NCBI GenBank assembly: GCA_037074615.1 | Contig: CM073534.1 | Coordinates: 3,468,861 to 3,532,860 of the forward strand | Direction: 5' to 3' | DNA from: Leucaena leucocephala | Lineage: Eukaryota; Streptophyta; Magnoliopsida; Fabales; Fabaceae | DNA: 64,000 bases | Part shown: in pieces, positions 1 through 12,223 of the stretch | Layout: each line of letters begins with the position of its first letter | Numbering within the stretch: the first letter of the stretch is position 1 | Made by a program: the position numbers and the translations under genes | The notes under the pieces: generated by a model | The model's database searches: none | Seen by the model: the letters and a program-made list of their open reading frames with translations, nothing else | Told to the model about the DNA's origin: nothing

Positions 1-3000
1 TAAAAAATAAATAATTACTAGTTCGACAATATATATCCTTCATTTGTTAACTCATTGGATGGATGTCAAAATGAAAGCGGCATTTAATAGTACATGCAAG
101 AAATTGAGGTGGTTGTCACTTTTGACTCTATTCCAAAACATTGCAAAGGTTCCCTACAGATACCTTCTACAATGTTGAAATGCCTAATCACAAGTTGGTA
201 TCATATAAGACACAAATTTGTAAAGAAAATAGATTCTATAATTCACATTGAAACTTAAGATGGGTAGTGAGTTAATGTTCTATTCATAAATAGTACACAA
301 AGTAAGCAATTACTGGTTAGAGAATAACTCTGACATGTTTGTTAACTCATTAGATGAATTTGAAAAGGAAAGAGGGCATTTAATAATACATGCAAGAAAC
401 TAAGGTGGTTGTGACCCTTCACTCTATTCCAAAACATTGCAAAAGTTCAACACATTTGCGTTCTACAAAGTCAAAACACTTGATCACAGGTTGGAGTCGT
501 ATAAGAGACAACTTCGTAAAGAAATTGGATTATATAATCCACATTGATGCTTAAGATGAGTAGTGAGTTTACATTCTGTTCATAAATAGTGTAAAAAATA
601 AATAATTACTAGTTTGACAATATATCCCTCGTTTATTAACTCATTGGATGAATTTCAAAATGAAAGCAGCATTTAATAGTACATGCAAGAAACTGAGGTG
701 GTTGTGACTTTTTACTCTATTCCAAAACATTGTAAGGCTCCCTACATATACCTTCTACAATGTTAAAACGCCTTATCACTAGTTGGCATCGTATAAGACA
801 CAAATTCGTAAAGAAAATTGATTCTATAATCCACATTGAAACTTAAGATGGGTAGTGAGTTTACTTTCTATTCATAAAAAGTACAAAAAGTAAGCAATTA
901 CTGGTTAGAGAATAACTCTGACATGTTTTTTAACTCATTAGATGAATTTGAAAAGGAAAGAGGGCATTTAATAATACATGCAAGAAACTGAGATGGTTGT
1001 GACCTTTCACTCTATTCCAAAACATTGCAAAAGTTCAACACATTTGCCTTCTACAAAGTCAAAACACTTGATCACAGGTTGGAGTCGTATAAGAGACAAC
1101 TTCGTAAAGAAATTGGATTATATAATCCACATTGATGCTTAAGATGAGTAGTGAGTTTACATTCTGTTCATAAATAGTGTAAAAAATAAATAATTACTAG
1201 TTAGACAATATATCCCTCGTTTGTTAACTCATTGGATGAATTTCAAAATGAAAGCAGCATTTAATAGTACATGCAAGAAACTGAGGTGCTTGTGACTTTT
1301 TACTCTATTCCAAAACATTGTAAGGCTCCCTACATATACCTTCTACAATGTTAAAACGCCTTATCACAAGTTGGTATCGTATAAGACACAAATTCGTAAA
1401 GAAAATTGATTCTATAATCCACATTGAAACTTAAGATGGGTAGTGAGTTTACTTTCTATTCATAAATAGTACAAAAAGTAAACAATTACTGGTTAAAGAA
1501 TCACTCTGACATGTTTGTTAATTCATTGGATGAATTTCAAAAGGAAAGAGGGCATTTAATAATACATGCAAGAAACTGAGGTGGTTATGACCTTTTACTC
1601 TATTCCAAAACATTGCAAAGGTTCCACACATTTGCCTTCTACAAAGTAGGAACACTTGATCACAGGTTGGAAGCGTATACGAGACAAATTTGTAAAGAAA
1701 TTGGATTCTATAATCCACATTGATACTTAAGATGAGTTGTGAGTTTACATTATGTTCATAAATAGTGTAAAAAATAAATAATTACTAGTTTGACAATATA
1801 TATCCCTCATTTGTTAACTCATTGGATGAATATCAAAATGAAAGCGGCATTTAATAGTTTATGCAAGAAACTGAGGTGGTTGTGACTTTTTACTCTATTA
1901 TAAAAGATTGCAAATGTTCCCTACATATACCTTCTACAATGTTGAAAAGCCTGATCACAAGTTTGTATCATATAAGACATAAATTCGTAAAGAAAATGGA
2001 TTCTATAATGCCCATTGAAACTTAAGATGGGTAGTGAGTTTATGTTTTATTCATAAATATTGCAAAAACTAAGCAATTACTGGTTAGAGAATAACTCTGA
2101 CACGTTTGTTAACTCATTTGATGAATTTGAAAATGAAAGCTGGCATTTAATAGTTCATAAAAGAAACTAAGGTGGGTGTGACTTTTCACTCTATACCAAA
2201 ACATTGCAAAGGTTCCGTACATTTACCTTCTACAAAGTGAAAACACTTGATCAGACATTGGTATCGTATAAGACACAAATTCATAAAGAAAATGGATTCT
2301 ATAATCCACATTGATACTTAAGATGAGTACTGAGTTTACATTCTATTCATGAATAGTCAAAAAAAAAATAAATAATTAGTAGTTAGACAATATCTATCCC
2401 TCGTTTGTTAACTCATTGGATGAATTTCAAAATGAAAGAGGGCATTTAATAGTACATGCAAGAAACTGAGGTGGTTGTGACTTTTCACTCTATTCCAAAA
2501 CATTGCAAAGGTTCCACACATTTGCCTTTTACAAAGTCAAAACACTTGATCACAGGTTGGAGTCGTATAAGACACAAATTCATAAAGAGATTTGAATCTA
2601 TAATCCATATTGATACTTAAGATGAGTAGTGAGTTTACTTCTATTCATAAATAGTCCAAAAAAATAAATAATTACTAGTTAGACAATATCTATCCCTCGT
2701 TTGTTAACTCATTGGATGAATTTCAAAATGAAAGAGGGCATTTAATAGTGCATGCAAGAAGCTGAGGTGGTTGTGACTTTTCACTCTATTCCAAAACATT
2801 GCAAAGGTTCCACACATTTTCCTTCTACAAAGTCGAAACACTTGATCACAGGTTGGAGTCGTATAAGACACAAATTCGTAAAGAAATTGTATTCTATATT
2901 CCACATTGATACTTAAGATGAGTAGTGAGTTTACATTCTATTCATAAATAGTCCAAAAAATAAATAATTACTAGTTAGACAATATATATCCCTTATTTGT

Positions 3001-5843
3001 TAACTCATTTGATGAATTTCAAAACGAATGCGGGCATTTAATAGTGCATGCAAGAAACTGAGGTGGTTGTGACTTTTCACTCCATTCTAAAACATTGCAA
3101 AGTTTTCTTACATTTACCTTCTACAAAATCAAAACGCTTATCGCAGGTTTGTGTCGTCTAAGACACAAATTCGTAAAGAAAATGGATTCTATAATCCACT
3201 ATGAAACTTAAGATGGGTAGTGAGTTTACGTTCTCTTCATAAATAGTCAAAAAAGTAAGCAATTACTGGTTAAAGAATAACCCTGACATGTTTGTTAACT
3301 CATTGGATGAATTTGAAAATGAAAGTGGGTGTTTAATAGTACATAACAGAAACTGAGGTGGGTGTAAATTTTCACCCTATTCCAAAACATTGCAAAGGTT
3401 CACCAGATTTACTTTCTACAAAGTCAAAACGTTTGATCACAATTTGGTGTCTTGTAAGACACAAATTCGTAAAGAAAATGGATTCTATATTCCACGTTGA
3501 AACTTAAGATGGGTAGTGAGTTTGCATTCTATCATAAATAGTGCAAAAAGTAAACAATTACTAGTTAGAGAATATCTATGACATGTTTGTTAACTCATTG
3601 GATGAATTTGAAAATGAAAGCGTGCATTTAGTAGTACATAAAAGAAACTGAGGTGGGTGTGACTTTTCACTCTATTCCAAAATATTACAAAGGTTTCCCA
3701 GATTTTCCTTCTGCAAGGTCAAAACGCTTGATCACAAGTTGGTGTTGTTTAAGACACAAATTCATAAAAAAATGGATTCTATATTCCACATTGAAACTTA
3801 AGATGGGTAGTGAGTTTACATTCTATCATAAATAGTGCAAAAAGTAAGCAATTACTCATTACAAAATATCCATGACATGTTTGTGAACTCATTGGATGAA
3901 TTTGACAATGAATGCTGGCTTGTAATTGTACAAAAAAGAAACTGAGGTGGGTGTGACTTTCACCCTATTCCAAAATATTGCAAAGGTTCACCAGATTTAC
4001 CTTCTACAAAGTCAAAACGCTTGATCATAAGTTGGTGTCATGCAAGACACAAATTCGTAAAGAAAATGGATTCTATATTCCACATTGAAACTTAAGATGG
4101 GTAGTGAGTTTACATTCTATCATCAATAGTGCGAAAAGTAAGCAATAACTAGTTAGATAATATCTATGACATATTTGTTAACTCATTGGATGAATTTGAA
4201 ATGAAAGCTGGCTTTTAATTGTACATAAAAGAAACTGAGGTGGGTGTGACTTTTCACTCTATTCCAAATCATTACAAAGGTTTCCTAGATTTACCTTCTA
4301 CAAAGTTGAAACGCTTGATCACAAGTTGGTGTTGTTTAAGACACAAATTCATAAAAAAATGGATTCTATATTCCACATTGAAACTTAAGATGGCTAGTGA
4401 GTTTACATTCTATCATAAATAGTGCAAAAAGTAAGCAATTACTCGTTACAAAATATCCATGACATGTTTGTGAACTCATTGGATGAATTTGACAATGAAT
4501 GCTGGCATGTAATTGTACAAAAAAGAAACTGAGGTGGGTGTGACTTTTCACCCTATTCCAAAATATTGCAAAGGTTCACCAGATTTACTTTCTACAAAGT
4601 CAAAACGCTTGATCACAATTTGGTGTCTTGTAAGACACAAATTCGTAAAGAAAATGGATTCTATATTCCACATTGAAACTTAAGATAGGTAGTGAGTTTG
4701 CATTCTATCATAAATAGTGAAAAAAGTAAACAATTACTAGTTAGAGAATATCTATGACATGTTTGTTAACTCATTGGATGAATTTGAAAATGAAAGTGTG
4801 CATTTAATTGTACATAAAAGAAACTGAGGTGGGTGTGACTTTTCACTCTATTCCAAAATATTACAAAGGTTTCCCAGATTTTCCTTCTACAAGGTCGAAA
4901 CGCTTGATCACAAGTTGGTGTTCTTTAAGACACAAATTCATAAAAAAATGGATTCTATATTCCACATTGAAACTTAAGATGGGCAGTGAGTTTACATTCT
5001 ATCATAAATAGTGCAAAAAGTAAGAAATTACTCGTTACAAAATGTCCATGACATATTTGTGAACTCATTGGATGAATTTAACAATGAATGCTGGCATGTA
5101 ATTGTACAAAAAAGAAACTGAGGTGGGTGTGACTTTCACCCTATTCCAAAATATTGCAAAGGTTCACCAGATTTACTTTCTACAAAGTCAAAACGCTTGA
5201 TCACAATTTGGTGTCTTGTAAGACACAAATTCGTAAAGAAAATGGATTCTATATTCCACGTTGAAACTTAAGATGGGTAGTGAGTTTGCATTCTATCATA
5301 AATAGTGAAAAAAGTAAACAATTACTAGTTAGAGAATATCTATGACATGTTTGTTAATTCATTGGATGAATTTGAAAATGAAAGTGTGCATTTAATAGTA
5401 CATAAAAGAAATTGAGGTGGGTGTGACTTTTCACTCTATTCCAAAATATTACAAAGGTTTCCCAGATTTTCCTTCTACAAGGTCGAAACGCTTGATCACA
5501 AGTTGGTGTTGTTTAACACACACATTTGTAAAAAAAAATGGATTCTATATTCCACATTGAAACATAAGATGGGTAGTGAGTTTACATTCTCTTATAAATA
5601 GTGAAAAAGTAAGCAATTACTCGTTAGAGAATATCCATGACATGTTTGTTAACTCTATGGATGAATTTGAAAATGAAAGCTAGCATTTAATTGTACATAA
5701 AAGAAATTGAGGTGGGTGTGACTTTTTACTCTATTACAAAACATTGCAAAGGTTCACCAGATTTACTTTCTACAAAGTCGAAACTCTTGATCACAAGTTG
5801 GTGTCATGTAAGACACAAATTCGTACAGAAAATGGATTCTATA
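1..5843 (+). repeat. Satellite block 1 (~296-bp monomer, ~20 copies)
   Basis: This is a head-to-tail tandem array. The anchor GTTAACTCATTGGATGAATT recurs with small changes near 48, 342, 634, 927, 1222, 1515, 1810, 2105, 2405, 2699 and onward about every 295 bp. The array is AT-rich. The left part (to about 2400) alternates two monomer types. One has ATTACTAGTT and ATATATCCCTCGTTTG before the anchor; the other has ATTACTGGTT and CTCTGACATG. This makes a dimeric unit of about 590 bp. From about 3850 a second dimer appears, marked by TTACAAAATATCCATGACAT and a 'GACAATGAATGCTGGC' variant at about 3860, 4450 and 5035. Short open frames here are not genes, because the monomer length is not a multiple of three. 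The block starts before the window and ends at a solo LTR. Confidence 0.96.
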
Positions 5844-7651
5844 TGTAAGGAATTGGAAGACACGCAGCGGAAATTAACTTAAAATTTTTTCCATTCCTTG
5901 CCAGGATCTACCGTATGTGTTTGAGTCAAGTGGGAAGAAGCATTACCCTCAATGTTCCTCTACAACTTCTACAGCTCCTCTCCGTGGCTGGTGATCTCCT
6001 TTCGATCGCAAGAAGTCGACGGAGTGTTCCTCAGCGACCTCCACAGTTTCTCTCCGTGGCTCGTGCTCTCTTTCTGATCGCAAGAAGTTGACGCTTCAGG
6101 TTGGCTCCCTCTACTGGTATCCACACGAACAGCGTTCCAACCACGAACGACGTGCTAGCGTCTCCTGTCCCTCCAAGGCTTTCTCAACAATTCGTCCTCT
6201 CCATCTTTATTTCAGCAGTTTCTTATCTGCAAACCTTTTGCAGATTCCCTTCAGCCTTTTGTGTTATGTGTTGTTAAAACCGTAGCTCCTAAAATCAGAT
6301 ATATAGGATGCTCTGCATTTTTGTCAACTGAATTGGATTTTTTGAATTAATCTATATTAAATTCAAAATTAATACAGTATCATATATTGTATAATTTGAT
6401 AAGAAACTAATTAAATAAATAATGTTTATATGAAATTTGTCCCACAGATTTAATTCATCTATTTATTTAATTTAAAATAAAGATAAGACTGGACTATATT
6501 TGATTTATTTTCATAAATCAAATTTGAGATATCATATCAATTTGAATTTCAAATTCAAACACGATAGAGATTTAATTTATCCTTATAAATTAAATCTTGT
6601 AAATATCTCTTATATGAGATATTCTATCAATTTGAATTTCAAATTTAAATGTGATAGAGATTTAATTTATCCTTATATCCCTTATATATAATGTATATAT
6701 ACGAATTTATATATATATACGAATATAAATGTAAATAAATATATACATTAACCTTGGATCATTCATTGAATCTGGACACGTCTTAGATTCAATGAATTTG
6801 GACATCATAGCTCGTGTTGGGCTATTTTGTGTGTGACCTTGTAGGTCCATATGAAGTTGGCAGTCGGCCATTTGCTATACTGGCCCACAAGTCACAAGCG
6901 GTCTCTAGCAAGACATAATAACTACCCAAACCATATGAGGATCGATAAACAATATAACCTTTTATACAACCATATCATGTCCCTTCTGTCATGCGATATT
7001 TTGGTCACGGATGAGGCATGGATAATGTCATCCTCCTATTCCTGACTGTTACTTTCTCAATCCCTGAGTAGTCTGACTATAGAAATGGAACTACCTTTCT
7101 ATTACAGTATAGCCATACGTTTCTCAGACTCACTCATCGAGGGGCCCAGTAATATCTCTCTATGAATGAGAGGGACAAATTCCATCTTTACCATTCACAT
7201 TCCTCCGCATGAAAAACCACTAAGCCCGAACATAGTCTTTATGATCACTCGATCAAAAGTGACTTTTGACTAGGTCAAAGATGAGCGTTTGTCATGTAGA
7301 AATCCATGATGATCTCAAGTCAAAGGGCATAGTGACATGGTTTGTATATGAGAGAAGCTTATGACGTAACCCATGCAGCTCTCTCATAGCGGGTCGGTCC
7401 AACACCTTGTACTCTTACATGTGCCTATGACTTTGATTTATATCTCTATACATATTCAAAGTCATACTGGTCTTATTTTATCTCTGCTCCCGCATAGATG
7501 ATCGACCAGGGACATTTAGGATAAGATCATGAATTATCCAAGAATGGTCATCACAGTAAACATGCAAATAATATGATAACACAATTAATAAATTCATAAA
7601 TCAATAATATTCATAAGACAATGATTGGCCCTTAGGGCACATTTTTCAACA
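5844..7651 (-). mobile_element. Solo LTR of the Copia family (minus orientation)
   Basis: On the minus strand the LTR starts TGTTGAAAAATGTGCCC and ends CTTCCAATTCCTTACA. It matches along its length the two LTRs of the full Copia element at 24031-32921. No internal region is present. The 5-bp sequence CTATA lies immediately outside both ends (5839-5843 and 7652-7656), and joining the flanks restores a normal satellite monomer. This identifies a solo LTR left by LTR-LTR recombination inside the satellite. At 1808 bp it carries two copies of the family's internal 90-bp repeat (starting at 6539 and 6629). Confidence 0.95.
6539..6700 (-). repeat. 90-bp internal LTR repeat, two copies
   Basis: The motif AATTTGAATTTCAAATTC starts at 6539 and again at 6629, exactly 90 bp apart. 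Each unit contains an inverted repeat built on GATTTAATTTAT and ATAAATTAAATC around a CCTT loop. The other copies of this LTR have three units (24726, 24816, 24906; and 31701, 31791, 31881) or about one (near 49640-49690). Confidence 0.85.
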
Positions 7652-8496
7652 CTATACTCCACATTGAAACTTAAGATGGGTAGTGAGTTTGCATCTATCA
7701 TAAATAGTGCAAAAAGTAAGCAATTACTAGTTAGAGAATATCTATGACATCCTTGTTAACTCATTGGTTGAATTTGAAAATGAAAGCAGGCATTTAATTG
7801 TACATAAAAGAAATTGAGGTGGGTGTGACTTTTCGCTTTATTCTAAAACTTTGCAAACGTTCCCCACATTTACCTTCTACAAATTCAAAACACTTGATCA
7901 CAAGTTGGTGTCATATAAGATGCATAATCGTAAACAAAATTGATTCTATAATCCGCATTGAAACTTACGATGGGTAGTGAGTTTGCATTTTATCATAAAT
8001 AGTGCAAAAATTAAGCAATTACTAGGTAGAGAATATCTATGACATTTTGTTAACTCATTTGATGAATTTGAAAACAAAAGAGGGCATTTAATAATACATA
8101 AAAGAAACTGAGTTGGTTGTGACTTTTCACTCTATTCCAAAATATTGTAAAGGTTCCCTTCATTTACCATCTATAAAGTCAAAATGCTTGATCACACGTT
8201 GGTGTCATATAAGACACGAATGCGTAAAGAAATTGGATTCCTTAATCCACATTGATACTTAAGATGAGTAGTGAGTTTACATTCTATTCATAAATAGTGC
8301 AAAAAGTAAGCAATTACTAGTTAGAGAATATCTATGACATGTTTGTTAGCTCATTGAATGAATTACAAAATTAACGCGGGCACTTAATAGTAGATAGAAG
8401 AAACTGAGATGACTTTGACTTTTCACTCCATTCTAAAACATTAAAAAGGTTCCCCACATTTACCTTCAACAAAGTCGAAACGATTGTTCACACGTT
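7652..8496 (+). repeat. Satellite block 2
   Basis: This holds about three monomers of the 296-bp satellite in the same phase and orientation as block 1. It resumes exactly at the TSD of the solo Copia LTR. The anchor GTTAACTCATT occurs near 7756 and 8048, and a diverged copy near 8345 reads GTTAGCTCATTGAATG. The block stops inside a monomer, after CACACGTT, at the truncated start of a gypsy-type LTR. Confidence 0.93.
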
Positions 8497-11496
8497 AGGG
8501 ACATAAATGTAATTAAGAGAAAAGTTCAAGCACAAAATTGTAATTATAGAAAGTTCCCAAAAAAGGGTTAGAACTACCTGGAAGTATTTCAGTCCCATAC
8601 TCCATCAATAAATAGAGGAATATATGCTGTTTAATCTGGCATGATACAAAAATTTTATTAGGGCTCCAGACAACAGAAAATTATCTGATAGTCTAAAAGT
8701 TATCTGAATTTTTATCGTATGCCATGGAAATTAAATATTAGTGGGGGAATGATAGAAAAGTGTGCCCTATAGTGTCAGATGTTGTGAATTCGATAGAATC
8801 CCGGAAGAAGTCCTGTATAAAAAGTTATTCCCATAACAGTGAATTTTGACGGGAGTTTGATAACACCCGTGATCCAATAATGGAACTTATCGGTATATGA
8901 GCCTGGATAGAATGAGAGCATATGACCTCATATAGGCCCATGATGACACCAAGGAGGGCCCAAAACCAAGGGTACCAATTCATCAGTAGAAGGGGTCAGC
9001 GTGTAGAAAAGGTGCGGAATTATGAAAATGCCCCTGGACACCCGAATTATACTAGTGATGGATGGAGGGCATTTTGGTCATCTGGGATAGGCTAAAAACA
9101 TGGAACATTGAATAAATATGATTAGTTGAGCCAGTATATGCCCTGAGGCAGTATAAAGAGGAGTTAAATGACAATTATGCCCTTAGGGTTAGTACAGTGC
9201 AAGAAAGGACACCAAGGGTATTTTGGTCATTTTCCAAGGGATGGATGGCAGATAAATCTTAAGCATATCATTTTCAATGATATGAGAAGCCTAGAGATTA
9301 ATTTCCAGGACATAATACATATCCTGGTATATTATAAAAAATTAGGAATATAACACAGTCCTGTTATTGTAAAACTGCTCCGATCAGTACCGAATTGGAC
9401 TGAATTTTTCTAGAAGTTTTGTTACATGGACAGCACATGACATACCCCTCTTAGATGTCCCATGAGCTGTCCCACATGATATCATAATTATTCTTTTTAG
9501 AAAGGTTAAATTTAAGATTTAATGTGAGCCCTTGGATCAAATAGTATACAAATCAATCTTGGCCATCCATTTTCACCCAAATTTCTCTATAAATACCCCC
9601 TCATTTCAGACCTATTCGGCAGCCCTTGGAACCATGGGGAAACTCTTGCAAAAATTCCACTCAACTAAGAAAGAAGCACACAACTTGAAGTAAGAAGCAA
9701 GGTAATCATCTCCCTTGATCTTGAGCTTTGTTCTAGCAAGTTAGCTCTTGGTTTTAAGGGGTTTTTGTGCTCTATTTCTCTTGTGGTTGTTGCTGGAAGT
9801 GCTGTCCATATGTGGTTAAAATATGAGTTTTATGTTATGGATAGTTTAGACAAGCTTAAACAAGCTAGAATCAAGTGGTATAAGCTTCAAAATTCAAGTA
9901 TGTTTGGATTTAGGGTTTTGTGTTCTTGCTAGTACTATACGTGGTACTGTTCATATGATGGAATTTAATGATTTTGATGCTTCCAATTAGTTTGAAATGG
10001 AAAATTGTGTGGGGATAAAGTAGAAGAACATGTATTGGAAGCATTGGAATCAAAATGTTAAATTTTGGAAAAAGGGACATTCATTTCGGTTTGGTACTGT
10101 AACAAGTGATATGTTTTGATTTTGGAAATTCTGATTTTATATTTGGATTCTACATGAAAAATTATGTGAAAATGAACCATGAGAATTTATTTTGGAAAGA
10201 TTGAAGTAGGAAACATAAAAGAGAGAAAGAAAGGAAGTTAGTGGAAACCTAATCTTGAATTTGGTCTCAAGTTGAGTTGTAACTTGATATTATTTTGTAA
10301 TGGCTAGGTTTTGACATTTGTGAAAGAAGGAAATCATCCCAAGAAGGCCTTGACAAAGATAGCTAAGAGGTAACAAGGATACCTAATTATAACTCATGTT
10401 TATTTAATTGTTTTGCTTGCTTGTAGATTATGGTGTTTGGTTGAGCTTGAGCTTATGTCATCATGTTATGATGAAGTATGAATGATTGCAACTCCTTGCA
10501 AGATATGTTATGACAATATGCATATTATAGTTTGCTTATGTACCATTATGAAGTAGCTCCCATCTCATGATAACATGTTAACCATCCAATTATTCATGCA
10601 TGATATTATAGTTTGTGTAACTTGCTATTGGGATTTCCATGAAATCTCATTCCTTCCACATGCATACTATGTTTTAGGTGCTGGATCCTCTCAAGGGAAG
10701 GGAGTAAATATTGATGATTAAGTTTCTATAATAAGTTACATGACTTACATGACACCATAGGGTGATATGCTAGCATGTATGGTGTATGTTTTTGTAACTA
10801 CGTTTTGAGGCTGACACTTTGCGATGATGGTTATAATGTCTAAACCAACGAGTTTTAGTCTGAAACTTGGCATGATTAAATTTAAGATACAGAGATTTAA
10901 ATGAATACTAGGAATGCCTCATTTGGATAACTATCCGAATTGTTATGATTTTCCAAATTTGGAAGTAAGATCTGGAATTGAGATAAAACGAATGCTCAGA
11001 GGTAGTGACGTTCACGTAATGAATTCATATATCAAATGAATGAGTTTTTGTATGAAAGTTCATGAGCTTAAAGAGGACTTCTAGAGCTTCAAATCCAAAG
11101 GTAACATGTCTCATTTGGATAAGTAACCAAAGAGAAATGAAATTTTGAAGTTAAGGTTGAGAAGCTGGAATTTCAATATTTTACCAAATGAAAAGTATTT
11201 TTCAATGATTAAACTGATTTTAGTAAGACAATGGAACCATATTTTTATATTTTTTCCTCAAAGATCTATAAAAGAGCTTTCATTAGAAATTGGAACCACA
11301 TTATTTCAATCTTTCAACAATTAATTATGGATTTTTAAAGTAGGGTACATGTTCAGGAAGTACCAAATGAACAATAAAAGTGAATAATACCCGAGAACAA
11401 TTCTTTTAGAAATGAATGATTTCAAAGCAAATGTTCATGTAATTTCAATCACTTCTAATGGAGTATAATTGAGGTTAAAAGTAAGGATGTGATACA
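8497..11496 (+). mobile_element. 5'-truncated gypsy-type LTR, plus orientation (type I)
   Basis: About 3.0 kb matches, in reverse complement, the solo LTR at 12224-15545. Shared landmarks are the 'GCCAGTATATGCCCTGAGGC' region (about 9130), GGGCATTTTGGTCATCTGGG (about 9068) and the promoter near 9588. The right end reads GGATGTGATACA, close to the family end GGATGTTACA. The left end lacks roughly the first 205 bp of the LTR: the start seen at 48317 reaches the equivalent AGGGAC only at 48522. No matching target-site duplication is visible, so this is a truncated or recombined copy rather than a clean solo LTR. No intact coding region is visible. Confidence 0.8.
9588..9595 (+). promoter_or_regulatory. 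LTR TATA box
   Basis: TATAAATA is followed by CCCCCTCATTT and a short leader-like stretch. The same box occurs at the equivalent place on the minus strand of the 12224-15545 LTR (14282-14289). Its position inside the LTR and conservation between copies support a retrotransposon promoter. It fixes the likely sense direction of this LTR family as starting TGTCRTATCC and ending GGATGTTACA. Confidence 0.65.
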
Positions 11497-12223
11497 AAAC
11501 ACTTGATCACAAGTTCATGTCGTATAAAACACAAATTCCTAAAGAAAATGGATTCTACAATCGACTTTGAAACTTAAGATGGGTAGTGAGTTTACATTCT
11601 ATCATAAATACTGCAAAAAGTAAGCAATTACTAGTTAGAGAATATCTATGACATGTTTGTTAACTCATTACATGAATTTGAAAACCAAAAGCGGGCATTT
11701 AATAGTACATAAAAGAAACTAAGATGGTTGCGACTTTTCCCTCCAATCGAAAACATTGCAAAGGTTCCCTACATTTACCTTCTACAAAGTAAAAACGCTT
11801 CATCAGACGTTGGTGTCGTATAAGACAGAAATTTGTAAAGAAATATGATTCTATAATCCACATTTATACTTAAGAGGAGTAGTGAGTTTACATTCTATTC
11901 ATAAATAGTGTAAAAAATAAATAATTACTAGTTGGACAATGTATATCCCTCGTTTGTTAACTCATTCGATGAATTTGAAAACGAAAGCGGGCATTTAATA
12001 GTACATGCAAGAAATTGAGGTGGTTGTGACTTTTCACTCTATTCCAAAACATTGCAAAGGTTCCCTACATCTACCTTCTACAATGTCAAAATGCTTGATC
12101 ACACGTTGGTGTCGTACAAGAAACAAATTCGTAAAGAAAATCGATTCAATAATCCAGATTGAAACTTAAGATGGGTTATGAATTTACAATCTATCATAAA
12201 TAGTGCAAAAAGTAAGCAATTAC
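11497..12223 (+). repeat. Satellite block 3
   Basis: About two and a half monomers of the 296-bp satellite lie between two gypsy-type LTRs. Anchors are near 11660 and 11955. The last monomer ends with the GCAATTAC motif, whose ATTAC was duplicated by the next insertion. Confidence 0.93.

Noticed and set aside
1..5843. Possible CRISPR array
   Set aside because: The repeats are contiguous ~296-bp monomers without unique spacers, and the context is eukaryotic retrotransposons.
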